The notes under the pieces are model-generated. The model did no database searches. It was not told the origin of the DNA and saw only the letters and a program-made list of their open reading frames with translations. The position numbers and the translations under genes are program-made. Positions 6,661-14,828 of a stretch of DNA of 25,655 nucleotides are shown one piece after another (positions within the stretch are counted from its first letter, which is position 1; every line of letters begins with the position of its first letter). The stretch is from a virus. The stretch is from positions 1 through 25,655 of IMG/VR virus record IMGVR_UViG_3300047562_002030. One strand, 5' to 3'.

Positions 6661-6896
6661 TGGAAGAAATCGCAGCAGCAGTAGCAGAAGAGCAAGCTCA
6701 GAATCAAGCAGAAGCTCAAGAGCCAAAACCAGAAGGAGCAGATCTAAATATCCAAGATCTAGTCGGTCTAAAAAGTGTTATTGATGTAGCTACCCAGAGG
6801 GGAGCATTCAAAGCTGCCGAATTAGAAGCGGTAGGAAAACTATATAATAGACTGAATGGTTTTATTGAGTCAGTATCTAAACCCAAGGAACAGTAA
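6660..6896 (+). CDS. Small conserved phage protein with acidic N-terminus
   Basis: A 78-residue protein. Residues 1-30 are Ala/Glu/Gln-rich and acidic, probably disordered; residues 30-72 form a conserved helical domain (LNIQDLVGLKSVIDVATQRG followed by FKAAELEAVGKLYNRL). I recall this pattern in marine T4-like phages without a named role. The ATG at 6660 was chosen because AAGGAG lies six bases upstream and the A overlaps the previous TAA; an in-frame ATG at 6636 lies inside the previous gene. One base separates it from the next gene. Confidence 0.78.
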   Translation: MEEIAAAVAEEQAQNQAEAQEPKPEGADLNIQDLVGLKSVIDVATQRGAFKAAELEAVGKLYNRLNGFIESVSKPKEQ

Positions 6897-6897
6897 A

Positions 6898-7551
6898 ATG
6901 AAAACATTGAAGCACATAGGTAAATTGAAAAATACTGGAGCGAAAGTATTGGTGGTGTTCCGAACATTGCCCGGCGAATCGAATCAAGCTCTTGTATTGC
7001 CTGTGGCGCAATTGCCGGATTCTTATCACGATTCTATTATGAAACTAGTCGAAGAAGACCAGTCTCAGGAAGCATTTGAATTTGGCGAGATGATGTTTAT
7101 CCGTAGCTTTCCAGACGGAAGACCAATGCTAAGGGCTATGCAGGCAGATAACAGATTGGTAAAAATGTCTACAGATAATATCATTATGACTCCAACGACT
7201 AGTGATCAGATTCCGTTAGATCAATTAAATTTATTGATCGCTGAGCAAAAAAATGTTGCTGTCGATGATTTATATACATTTGTCAAAGGTGCTCCTAAAA
7301 AATCCGATGTCACTGTAGAAACTGTAGCAGAAGCTCAACCGGTAGAACCTATTGTTGATCCGGATATTCCTGCTCCTTTGAGAGCACAAGCATCGAATAC
7401 CGAAGCACTGTCCGACAAGGACATCGCTAGAAGCTATCGCAGCCAAGCTGATGCAATGTATAAGGAAGCAGCTCGACTTCGAAGAGAAGCCGATCAACTA
7501 GATCCACCTGTAAAGAAAACTGTAAAAGTAAAAGAAGAAGCTAGTGTCTAA
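6898..7551 (+). CDS. Conserved phage protein, unknown function
   Basis: A 217-residue protein. The first about 130 residues form a conserved domain (VLVVFRTLPGESNQALVLPV at about 17-36, an SYHDSIMKLVE helix, FGEMMFIRSFPDGRPML at about 74-90, and IMTPTT). Residues 135-170 are Pro/Val/Ala-rich and look like a linker, and the last 45 residues are a charged helix (ARSYRSQADAMYKEAARLRR) then a Lys/Val-rich tail. From memory this is a marine T4-like phage family without known function. AAGGA lies eight bases before ATG 6898. It overlaps the following GTG-started gene by 8 nt. Confidence 0.78.
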   Translation: MKTLKHIGKLKNTGAKVLVVFRTLPGESNQALVLPVAQLPDSYHDSIMKLVEEDQSQEAFEFGEMMFIRSFPDGRPMLRAMQADNRLVKMSTDNIIMTPTTSDQIPLDQLNLLIAEQKNVAVDDLYTFVKGAPKKSDVTVETVAEAQPVEPIVDPDIPAPLRAQASNTEALSDKDIARSYRSQADAMYKEAARLRREADQLDPPVKKTVKVKEEASV

Positions 7552-7849
7552 AAACTTTTTTAAACCGCCCAACGATTTAGTACAAGAGTGGCCCGAAGTA
7601 TTTGAAGACCTATATATGAACACTATGCCGGTAGAATACTTACATTCTATCCGGCTAGAATTTACAAATGGCAGAATCTGGGAAATCTGCGTAGAAGATC
7701 ACTTAGATAAAGAGCATACACAAAGCATCACTGATCGATTGATATCTACGCTACACGAATATGCAGAAGAAATTAAACGTGTAGATTTTCAAGTTGACAT
7801 TGACAGGTTAAAAGACGATATAGTTAATTCCACTAAAAAGCTGTTCTAG
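7544..7849 (+). CDS. Conserved phage protein, unknown function
   Basis: A 101-residue acidic protein, the last gene on the + strand. The N-terminus (NFFKPPNDLVQEWPEVFEDL) and the VEYLHSIRLEFTNGRIWEI strand region are the conserved-looking parts, followed by a long helix; I recall it in marine T4-like phages as a hypothetical. It starts with GTG 7544 inside the last codons of the previous gene, and AAGAAGAAG lies just upstream. Its last 17 nt overlap, tail to tail, the end of the - strand dehydrogenase gene, and a terminator follows 51 nt downstream. Confidence 0.75.
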   Translation: MSKNFFKPPNDLVQEWPEVFEDLYMNTMPVEYLHSIRLEFTNGRIWEICVEDHLDKEHTQSITDRLISTLHEYAEEIKRVDFQVDIDRLKDDIVNSTKKLF

Positions 7850-9059
7850 TATTTCCGTAGTGAATTATTTTATAATCATTTGTTGATGTATAAGTTCTCC
7901 AAGGATCGATAATAATCGATCCTTTTTCTATTTTACAATATAGATCCTGCTGTTCTTCCCAACCTCGATATTCGTAAGTAACTTGTCTATTGTGAGCTAA
8001 TAAAATTACTCCGTAAGCTGAATTTAAAATATCTCCGGTTAAAGGATCTATGTACGTAGGTTTATAGCCTAATTGTTCGCAGTAATGACCAATCAAAAGA
8101 CTGTAACTTCCGTCACAATATTCTACTCCAGGTTTATAGGCTTTACCATGAATAAAGATATTCATCGAATTTTCTTTGGCATGTTTTACTAGTTCTTTAG
8201 CGAGATTTTCAGCTTGAATTTCTCTGGCATGCATTATAGCATCGAATAAATCATAACCTAATCCTAGTTCTTGTGCCATATATCGAAGAGCTATATTATC
8301 TCTAGGATGGCAGGCACCCCCATCTCCCATGCCTGCTTTCATATACTGAGGTCCCATAATACGCATAGTAGATTTAGCTAACGCATCTGTGACTACATCA
8401 ACATTGATATTTCCCTGTTTCATAGCGACATCTTGAATCATATTGACTAGACCAATTTTAGCAGATATAAACGTATTATAAAAAACTTTTATACATTCGC
8501 ATTCGTCCCATGTACCAATAATATATCTAGGATTATTTTCCATTACAGTCTTATAAAAATCTACAAGCTGTTTTGCATCACCTGTTTCGTTACCATCTTC
8601 GGTTCCGATCATTACCATTTCTGGGTTTATCATATCCCATGCTACTGATCCCATTGCAATAAGATAAGGATTATAAACAAATCTAGTATTAGTGATTAGA
8701 TTTATAAATTCTCTTCTAGTCGTTCCCGGTAGGACAGTTGATATCAATACTAACAGTTGACTCCTATTCATATAAGAATTAGCTTCGATTAAAACATTTT
8801 TGACTATATCGTATCCAAAATCTTTCGGATCTAAATGAGCAGTCGGTGCTCTACCATCATAGCTAGGATCATGAGGCGTTGGCACTGCGATAAAAACAAT
8901 GTCTCTATCTTGAACACATTCTTTGATAGTATCAACTACTACAATTTTATCGCTGGCACGTTCAGCGACATCATAACCTAAAATGTCGTGTCCTTTATCT
9001 GACATAGCTTCTGCACAAGGCATACCTAGTTTACCCACACCGATAAATCCAATTTTCAT
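7833..9059 (-). CDS. UDP-glucose/GDP-mannose dehydrogenase family protein
   Basis: A 408-residue nucleotide-sugar dehydrogenase; the family oxidises a UDP- or GDP-hexose twice with NAD to the uronic acid. The Rossmann start is KIGFIGVGKLGMP (2-14); IAVPTP is at 57-62, STVLPGTT at 107-114, YNTFISAKIGLVN at 194-206 with the lysine of the active site, and GDGGACHPRDN at 245-255 with the presumed catalytic Cys250. The usual motif is GGxCFPKD, so Phe is His and Lys is Arg here. It is the last gene of the - strand module, coupled by ATGA to the glycosyltransferase-like gene upstream, so it probably supplies an activated sugar acid to the pathway. Substrate is not certain. Confidence 0.85.
   Translation of the reverse strand: MKIGFIGVGKLGMPCAEAMSDKGHDILGYDVAERASDKIVVVDTIKECVQDRDIVFIAVPTPHDPSYDGRAPTAHLDPKDFGYDIVKNVLIEANSYMNRSQLLVLISTVLPGTTRREFINLITNTRFVYNPYLIAMGSVAWDMINPEMVMIGTEDGNETGDAKQLVDFYKTVMENNPRYIIGTWDECECIKVFYNTFISAKIGLVNMIQDVAMKQGNINVDVVTDALAKSTMRIMGPQYMKAGMGDGGACHPRDNIALRYMAQELGLGYDLFDAIMHAREIQAENLAKELVKHAKENSMNIFIHGKAYKPGVEYCDGSYSLLIGHYCEQLGYKPTYIDPLTGDILNSAYGVILLAHNRQVTYEYRGWEEQQDLYCKIEKGSIIIDPWRTYTSTNDYKIIHYGNTRTAF
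7901..7927 (+). terminator. Intrinsic terminator of the + strand genes, inside antisense CDS
   Basis: A perfect 10-bp inverted repeat, AAGGATCGAT / ATCGATCCTT, with a 4-base AATA loop at 7911-7914, runs into TTTTT at 7923-7927. Read on the + strand this is a textbook hairpin plus U tract, 51 nt after the last + gene. On the - strand no T tract follows the stem, so it is one-directional. The same bases encode Gly-Ser-Ile-Ile-Ile-Asp-Pro near the C-terminus of the dehydrogenase. Confidence 0.8.
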
Positions 9060-10024
9060 AATAACGATCCAATCCTTTTATAATTTTCTTGTATATATTC
9101 TAAAAATCTTTCTCTATTTTTTAAAAGCCTCGAAAATATGTTTTTATATATTAAACTACACTGATCTAAGTCTATGTTTTTTAATACAGAAACGATTCCA
9201 TTCGCACGTTCTTCCCAATTACCATTATCCCACCAGGTTCCGAAAACGTCATCAAACGTATCAAAACCTAGTTCTTTGAGCTGTATATAAATGTTATAGT
9301 CTCCTAAAATCACAAAAGGCCTTAGACCAATAATCGGTTTCCATGTTTTTTCGCTTATAAAAACATCAGTGTGTATGGTAGTTTCAGTGACAACATTTAT
9401 AAAATGTCTATTCCAATTTTTATAATCGCCAAGTGTTACTATATCATTCTTTATGTCCATCTTTCCGTGTACCGCAGCCTCTCCTAACTCTACGATTTCT
9501 GATAAAGACTCTTCGATAACCAAAGAGTTTTCTATTCCTAGACTTACTATTCCAGAATCTAATATATCGTGTTCTCTAAATTTATCTACTAAAAATACTC
9601 TGTGATCATGAGGTTTTCGATTTAGACACATGTATACTTTATCAAACTGAGGTTCTTCTAAATATCGATCATCAAAAAAACCTTCAGGGTTCCGTCTTAT
9701 AAATTCGGCCCAATAGTTGAAATAATATCTTCCTTTGGTATTTCCTATATAAAAAACTTCTTTGGAATTTTCTTTGATATATCGATGGGCGTTCCTGCGA
9801 AGAGGAATACAATTAAAATTTTCCCAGTCTGGGCCGGAGTAGCAGACAGCAATTTTTTCTTTAGATACGATTTTTTCTAAATCTCGATCCTGTTCTATCC
9901 ATGTAGTGTTGACGAACACGTAATCTTCTGTTAGCTGAGATATAATCTTATCTTTAATTTCGGTATCTATATCTCCAATAATATTACCGTGAAATCCCCG
10001 ATCGTAGATCAACGGTTTAGCCAT
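9056..10024 (-). CDS. Putative glycosyltransferase (EKTWKP family, exostosin/GT47-like), copy 1
   Basis: A 322-residue cytoplasmic protein with the C-terminal signature seen in exostosin-like and fucosyltransferase-like enzymes: VVTETTIHTDVFISEKTWKP at 211-230, then RPFVILGD and LKELGFDTFDDV to about 260. Upstream, MCLNRKPHDHRVFLVDKF at 132-149 is a second shared motif. Two neighbours (10009-11304 and 12952-13992) carry the same pair of motifs and are clear paralogs. The family is expected to transfer a sugar from a nucleotide donor, but neither donor nor acceptor can be read. ATG 10024 overlaps the end of the upstream gene by 16 nt; its own stop overlaps the dehydrogenase start by ATGA. The glycosyltransferase call is inference from motif resemblance. 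Confidence 0.6.
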   Translation of the reverse strand: MAKPLIYDRGFHGNIIGDIDTEIKDKIISQLTEDYVFVNTTWIEQDRDLEKIVSKEKIAVCYSGPDWENFNCIPLRRNAHRYIKENSKEVFYIGNTKGRYYFNYWAEFIRRNPEGFFDDRYLEEPQFDKVYMCLNRKPHDHRVFLVDKFREHDILDSGIVSLGIENSLVIEESLSEIVELGEAAVHGKMDIKNDIVTLGDYKNWNRHFINVVTETTIHTDVFISEKTWKPIIGLRPFVILGDYNIYIQLKELGFDTFDDVFGTWWDNGNWEERANGIVSVLKNIDLDQCSLIYKNIFSRLLKNRERFLEYIQENYKRIGSLL

Positions 10025-11304
10025 CTAATAGCATCCTCCCACTTTGATCTTCCTTTTTTTAATACAAAAAGATTTTTATTATGTATTAGTTTTTGTTGGA
10101 AGTTGTTGCTGTAATAAATCGAGTTGAGATCGTTTACATCCATGTTAGACACACGTTCAATATTATCTAACACTAATTTCGTGCGTTTTTTCAAGTCTTG
10201 CTCTTGATCGTAGCTTTCATCAAACAGTTCCGGAAATGTCTCATAACCATGTTTCTTCATGTATTTGAGCGTTCCGGGACAGGCAGCTACGATAAAAGGA
10301 TGATATTGTACAATAGGCTGATATATCTTCTCTGTCAAAAAAAGTACATTTTCTCTATTATGGTTATCAAACGTAGTTTCTGTTACGAAGGTGAAATAGC
10401 TATCCGAAAACATTTTTGGCTGAAGAACCCTTTGATTCAGGCCTTCTCCTATATTCGATGCATCGTGATCTATAATATAGGGACTTCGATCTATGAATTC
10501 TTTCATGTGTATTTTGATATCAAAATGTTCTGCAGGATCAGAATTATATGTTCTTATAATACTGTCGTACATGTCCTCCGAAGGAGTATGATATCTATTC
10601 AGCCAACTATAAAAGAATTTTTCTAGTAAACCCATAGATTTTAACTTTGCAGCAAAATATAATCTATGGTGCCTAGGATTAGCATTTCGAAAAATAAATC
10701 TCTTGTCTCGAACTTTATTCAAATTTCTTACTCTGTCTTCTTCTCGAGGAAACATTTCTTTATAACCGTCGCTTTCTAATATTCGACATTCATTATGATA
10801 AGAAGCTTCGAAACTGTCAAAACCATAAACATTTATAGGAGATAAAAATCTTTTATTTTTCCATTTATTGTAATTTTCCTCAATATTGATATCACCAAAT
10901 ACGAAATAAACTTTTTCCGGAGGAATCGATAGGTCTTTAATACAAAAATCTATTATTTCAATAAACCTAGGCATTGAAAGAGTAAAACCTTCAGTGGGGA
11001 ACCATAATAATAGCTGGAGATTGGTTTTCTTATCTTTAATCAATTTTAGAACATCGATATCAATCCATTCAAATACGTTTCTATATATCAGAGCTTGATC
11101 TATCCATGCTATTTCAATATGATAATATGCCCACTCTCCTTGCCAAGTATTCTTAGTAACTTGTCTTATAGGAATATTTAGGTATCCGCATATTTCTGTA
11201 AACATAGGCATGACGCTTTTGAGCTCTAGGGTTTCTTTAGATCTCATATTAGCAGGTATAGAATTAGGTATATCTACACTAGTCTGGTAAAAAAGAGTTA
11301 CCAA
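10009..11304 (-). CDS. Putative glycosyltransferase (EKTWKP family), copy 2
   Basis: A 431-residue paralog of the proteins encoded on either side. Shared motifs are FIFRNANPRHHRLYFAAKL at about 203-221 and FVTETTFDN ... FLTEKIYQPIV at 306-332, followed by HPFIVAACPGTLKYMKKHGY and FDESYD to 366. It has about 100 extra N-terminal residues with a strand-helix pattern that could be a second Rossmann-like half, as in GT-B enzymes. The only start near the upstream gene end is TTG 11304, with GGAG eleven bases before it; the first in-frame ATG (11247) has no ribosome site and would remove a conserved-looking start. No signal peptide or membrane segment. Acceptor unknown. Confidence 0.6.
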   Translation of the reverse strand: MVTLFYQTSVDIPNSIPANMRSKETLELKSVMPMFTEICGYLNIPIRQVTKNTWQGEWAYYHIEIAWIDQALIYRNVFEWIDIDVLKLIKDKKTNLQLLLWFPTEGFTLSMPRFIEIIDFCIKDLSIPPEKVYFVFGDINIEENYNKWKNKRFLSPINVYGFDSFEASYHNECRILESDGYKEMFPREEDRVRNLNKVRDKRFIFRNANPRHHRLYFAAKLKSMGLLEKFFYSWLNRYHTPSEDMYDSIIRTYNSDPAEHFDIKIHMKEFIDRSPYIIDHDASNIGEGLNQRVLQPKMFSDSYFTFVTETTFDNHNRENVLFLTEKIYQPIVQYHPFIVAACPGTLKYMKKHGYETFPELFDESYDQEQDLKKRTKLVLDNIERVSNMDVNDLNSIYYSNNFQQKLIHNKNLFVLKKGRSKWEDAIRWLNR

Positions 11305-12143
11305 TTTTTAATTTTCTCCATTATAAATTCTGCCCACATTTGCTGAGATCGATCGTTAGGATGAGAATTATCTAATACATCATTGTTTTCTATTACTGCA
11401 AATTCTCCTAAGCCTCCTCGTTTTACAAACTCGTTCTCATAAAAAAGCCAAGACGACCAATCTATCATATCGTACCAATGTCGAGCATTAGGATATTTGT
11501 CGATCACCGGATCGTAAACTATTTCTTTGTTTTTTAATTTATCTATACTTTCTTTGTCTAACCAATTAGATCCTCTTAGAGATTGATTTTTAACTTCATA
11601 CAAATCGTCCCATATGTTCTGCCAACAAGTATTGATCAATCTAATATTAGAAACTTTACAGATAGACTGTAACATGATTATCGACTTACAGGTTTGTATG
11701 AACTGATATTCACAATTAAAATGATTCGCTAGATAATTTTCAAACATCGAATCTAGATCCTTTTGATCGTATTTCCAGAATCCATATCCTCCGCCTGTAG
11801 TTAGCCAGTTAGAATTTTCGTGGCTCTCTGATTTTCCATTGTTTAATATAAAGTTGGTAAAAGAAGTTTTTTCTTTCATCTGTTGATAAATGGTGTCATA
11901 ATTAGGATGCTCTTTGTTTAAGAAAAATTCAAATCTATAAGGATTAGACCACATTACAATACAATAATCATATTTTTCTTTATCAATAAATGCACATAAT
12001 CTATCAACTATAATTTGATTACCCGATGCCATTTCTGCCGTGTTAAAAACATCTATACCTTTGTTCCTTAGGTGATTTGGCCATGCTAATTTTTCTTCCA
12101 CTCGGTGGGCTGAAAAACTGCATCCTCCTGTTATTATTTTCAT
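11298..12143 (-). CDS. SGNH/GDSL-like hydrolase, cytoplasmic
   Basis: A 281-residue protein of the SGNH type, a fold used by esterases, acyltransferases and carbohydrate deacetylases. Block I is ITGGCSFS with Ser9, a block II-like ASGNQ is at 39-43, block III-like MWSNPYRFE at 64-72 carries Asn67, and the end has LDNSHP with Asp258 and His261 as the likely remaining catalytic residues. There is no signal peptide; the catalytic serine sits at residue 9. The gene upstream (12140-12955) is a paralog with the same GGCSF and WSxPxRFE blocks, so the pair arose by duplication. Likely adds or removes an acyl group on a sugar made by this module; that role is inferred from neighbours. Confidence 0.7.
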   Translation of the reverse strand: MKIITGGCSFSAHRVEEKLAWPNHLRNKGIDVFNTAEMASGNQIIVDRLCAFIDKEKYDYCIVMWSNPYRFEFFLNKEHPNYDTIYQQMKEKTSFTNFILNNGKSESHENSNWLTTGGGYGFWKYDQKDLDSMFENYLANHFNCEYQFIQTCKSIIMLQSICKVSNIRLINTCWQNIWDDLYEVKNQSLRGSNWLDKESIDKLKNKEIVYDPVIDKYPNARHWYDMIDWSSWLFYENEFVKRGGLGEFAVIENNDVLDNSHPNDRSQQMWAEFIMEKIKNW

Positions 12144-12955
12144 TGGTACACCCCGGGTAGTTTCGGTAATAAAAAGCTGTCAACAAACAATTGATGAGCT
12201 TCATGGCTAGGATGATTATCATATCCGTCATCCCAGGTATTGATAGTATTCAATGTAAATTCTCTTAGGCCTCCATAATTATTGTCTGTAAAAATCCAGT
12301 TATTCCAGTTGACAGAGTCTTGTAAACTTTTAAACTGGGGTGCGCAGTATTGAACAAATTCTCCAAGGCCTTCTCTAAAAGTCATAAATCTATAGGGCCA
12401 TCCCTTAGATTCGCACATCCACTGTACTTCTAAAATAGCTGTGATAGTATTGTGCCATTGTGCATTTATGTTCCAGAGATATTGTTGAAATCTAACAAAC
12501 GTTTCTACGTATTCTTTGTCTATATGCTTTTTATGTGACCATCTAGTATCATCAGTAACTTTGCTACATTGCATCAACCAAAAATTATTTAAAGTAGACC
12601 GATCTATTTCGCCGGTAATATCACTGTGATAAAACGTTCCTGGATTAAAATCGTTGCCTAGCATCCTATTCGATTGAAAAATATCAGAGACATAGGGAGT
12701 CTCGTTTTCGTGGATAGGAATTTCAAAACGATTAGGACCAGACCACATTATAGTAACATCTGGTAAAAATCCCTTTTCGGCAGCCCTTAGTGCTGTATCA
12801 ATCGCAGCAGTAGCTATGAATCGATTACCGGCTCCAGATTTAGCGCAGTTCTTACTATTTTTAGAATCCGATAAAATGTGTTCTTGAATATAGCGAGCCC
12901 AGCTCCCTGGCATGTCGGTAAAGCTGCATCCTCCAAATATATAAAATTTATTCAT
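12140..12955 (-). CDS. SGNH/GDSL-like hydrolase, cytoplasmic, paralog
   Basis: A 271-residue SGNH-type protein. Block I IFGGCSFT holds Ser11, KSGAGNRF at 39-46 is the block II position, MWSGPNRFE at 70-78 is block III with Asn75, and near the end YDNHPSHEAH carries Asp246, His248 and His251, one residue shorter between Asp and the first His than in the neighbouring paralog. ATG 12955 is used because it overlaps the upstream TGA (ATGA); a TTG two codons earlier is weaker. No export signal. The middle part (90-200) is Trp-rich and differs from the paralog, so substrates probably differ. Confidence 0.7.
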   Translation of the reverse strand: MNKFYIFGGCSFTDMPGSWARYIQEHILSDSKNSKNCAKSGAGNRFIATAAIDTALRAAEKGFLPDVTIMWSGPNRFEIPIHENETPYVSDIFQSNRMLGNDFNPGTFYHSDITGEIDRSTLNNFWLMQCSKVTDDTRWSHKKHIDKEYVETFVRFQQYLWNINAQWHNTITAILEVQWMCESKGWPYRFMTFREGLGEFVQYCAPQFKSLQDSVNWNNWIFTDNNYGGLREFTLNTINTWDDGYDNHPSHEAHQLFVDSFLLPKLPGVYQ

Positions 12956-13992
12956 AGCCAACTACCTATCGTCGATTCGTCAATTTTTAAATTTAAAAAT
13001 TTTCTCTGATTATTTAACAATCTTTCTATGATACTATCTTTAGAATCTATATCTGTATCTAAAAACAATAACAAAGAGTGTACGGCAGCATCCCATCGTT
13101 CTTTTGAATTAGATAAAGAATCGTAACTCTGATCGATGATATCATCAAAAACATCATAACCCATATTTTTAAATGCAGAAACGATTCCTTTCTGTCCTAT
13201 CCATATAGGTAGATGACAATTAGCTATAGCTTTCCAAGATTTCTCCGTTATAAAACAACCTGGTCTAGAATCAGCATAAGTTTCAGTAATCAACGAAACA
13301 CAAGTTTTAGAATATAACTCCGGATCATGAGTCCTGTCATTTTTATGTATATCGTTGTTTGATTTATCCAGTACTAGTGTTTTCTTATTTTGAAATACAT
13401 CAACGGTAAAATTTGGATCTCCTGAATATAGAGATAAAAACTCATTAAAATTTATTTCATTTTCTATCTGATTGTATCTGTTTAAAAAACTTATTTGTCC
13501 TCGATCTAACAATTTTAGATCGTGCAATTTTTGTAAAACATACCAACGATGCACATCAGGTCTTCCGTTGAAGCAAAGGAATTCTTTTTTAATGTCTTTG
13601 ACAAAATTTAATTCTTGTCCATAGAATTGTACTCTAGATTTATAATCGTATGCCCAATAATTATGAAACTTACCTTCAGGAAAATAAAAATTACTATGCA
13701 GAAGTGTTCCAAGCCTCGACAACTGACGATAATTTGCGAGATATTTAAAATCACCTTCTGTATAATGAAATATCACCGGACAATCTTTTGTTATTTTAAT
13801 TTTATGTATTTCGTTGGCAGCTTCTAATATTTCACAGATTTGTATTTCTATAGAGTTGTTCGGCACCGCAGGAGGATCTATATAAACATCAAAATTAGAA
13901 AATTGTTCGATCTGCTTGGCCAAACGTGTAGGTTCCGCTTTTTGAAAATCGGCTTCTACGGTATCAGTCCATATCACAATAGAGAACGCCAT
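12952..13992 (-). CDS. Putative glycosyltransferase (EKTWKP family), copy 3
   Basis: A 346-residue paralog of the two proteins encoded at 9056-11304. The shared motifs are clearest here: FLCFNGRPDVHRWYVLQKLH at 138-157 and LITETYADSRPGCFITEKSW at 234-253, followed by KAIANCHLPIWIGQKG and FKNMGYDVFDDIIDQSYD to 291. The ITEKSWKAI-x(4)-LPI-x-IG run is close to the donor-binding region of exostosin/fucosyltransferase-like enzymes. It is separated from the other two copies by the two SGNH genes, which suggests the cluster grew by duplication of gene blocks. The start overlaps the SPASM radical SAM gene by 19 nt and the end is coupled by ATGA to an SGNH gene. Confidence 0.65.
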   Translation of the reverse strand: MAFSIVIWTDTVEADFQKAEPTRLAKQIEQFSNFDVYIDPPAVPNNSIEIQICEILEAANEIHKIKITKDCPVIFHYTEGDFKYLANYRQLSRLGTLLHSNFYFPEGKFHNYWAYDYKSRVQFYGQELNFVKDIKKEFLCFNGRPDVHRWYVLQKLHDLKLLDRGQISFLNRYNQIENEINFNEFLSLYSGDPNFTVDVFQNKKTLVLDKSNNDIHKNDRTHDPELYSKTCVSLITETYADSRPGCFITEKSWKAIANCHLPIWIGQKGIVSAFKNMGYDVFDDIIDQSYDSLSNSKERWDAAVHSLLLFLDTDIDSKDSIIERLLNNQRKFLNLKIDESTIGSWL

Positions 13993-14828
13993 ATAGCTAC
14001 ACTCTCGAATCCTTGTGCTGTCCCATTAGTGTCGCACCCTTTACATGCGGGAAGATTTTTTCTTTGACCTTTTTCTAGATTTCGACGAACATTCATAAAA
14101 TCTTCATTCATCCATATCTCATCAAATCGTTGATCATGTATGTTGCCAAATGCAGTTTGTTTCCTTGCCCAATCGTTGCAGCATAAACCTACATCGCCGT
14201 TCCAATCGACAAATGCTTTATAAAAAGGTAACCAACAAGGCCTATAAGTCTCCTTAGGAGAAAATATTCCCCCTCGATTGTTAAAATTATATAACTCGAT
14301 TAGTTTTTCTGATCCGTCATCGTAATGATCTCTGATACGAAAAGGTATTTCACAATCTTGCAATAATTTATGCATCTGTGTTACATGTTCAGGACCGTCA
14401 TAACAATCTACTATCAATAGATCTAATCCTGCAGATTTTAATTGACTGTGTGTAATAACGCTTTTGAGCAATCGATCTCCGTTAGTTATCAATTCAGTAT
14501 GGAACTTTTCCGACATCTCTGCGATGATCTCTAATATATCAGGATTCAAAAGAGGTTCTCCGTATCCTGTAATATGAATATCACCTTGATATCCTGCTAG
14601 TAGCAGTTGATCTTTCAGGCGTTGAGCTGTATCTACGGTCATATTTAAATTTCTATTAGGATAGATCAGAGGATCACTACGAGGACAGAAACTACAAGTC
14701 CTATTACAGAGTTCCGTGGGGTTGATTTCTACAGTAGATAAGCCTAATAACCTAGGATTAGACTTATCTAATCCCTTGTATCTTTCATCTCTAAACGTTA
14801 AATGATCTTTGATATCAAAAGTTGACAT
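13974..14828 (-). CDS. Radical SAM/SPASM-domain enzyme
   Basis: A 284-residue radical SAM enzyme with the classical order, core first and SPASM domain last. CNRTCSFC at 41-48 binds the [4Fe-4S]-SAM cluster, and GYGEPLLNP at 88-96 is the GGEP motif with Tyr in place of Gly. Auxiliary-cluster cysteines lie at 198 (PCWLPF), 216-217 (GLCCNDW), 262 and 265 (ACKGC), between which FGNI and IW mark the SPASM signature. SPASM enzymes modify peptides, proteins or sugars, aminoglycoside dehydratases/epimerases included. It is the only one of this layout here; the six related genes upstream have the cysteine domain at the N-terminus instead. The sugar genes beside it favour a sugar or glycoprotein substrate, by inference. 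Confidence 0.85.
   Translation of the reverse strand: MSTFDIKDHLTFRDERYKGLDKSNPRLLGLSTVEINPTELCNRTCSFCPRSDPLIYPNRNLNMTVDTAQRLKDQLLLAGYQGDIHITGYGEPLLNPDILEIIAEMSEKFHTELITNGDRLLKSVITHSQLKSAGLDLLIVDCYDGPEHVTQMHKLLQDCEIPFRIRDHYDDGSEKLIELYNFNNRGGIFSPKETYRPCWLPFYKAFVDWNGDVGLCCNDWARKQTAFGNIHDQRFDEIWMNEDFMNVRRNLEKGQRKNLPACKGCDTNGTAQGFESVAIWRSLL

Noticed and set aside
8983-9279. A + strand open frame of 98 codons across the start of the dehydrogenase gene
   Set aside because: It is antisense to two well-supported genes, has no ribosome site, and its product is a low-complexity Phe/Ile/Leu-rich string typical of a shadow of AT-rich coding DNA.
10198-10626. A + strand open frame of 142 codons inside the glycosyltransferase-like gene
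   Set aside because: It lies fully antisense to a protein with recognisable family motifs, and its own translation has no motif and no upstream ribosome site.
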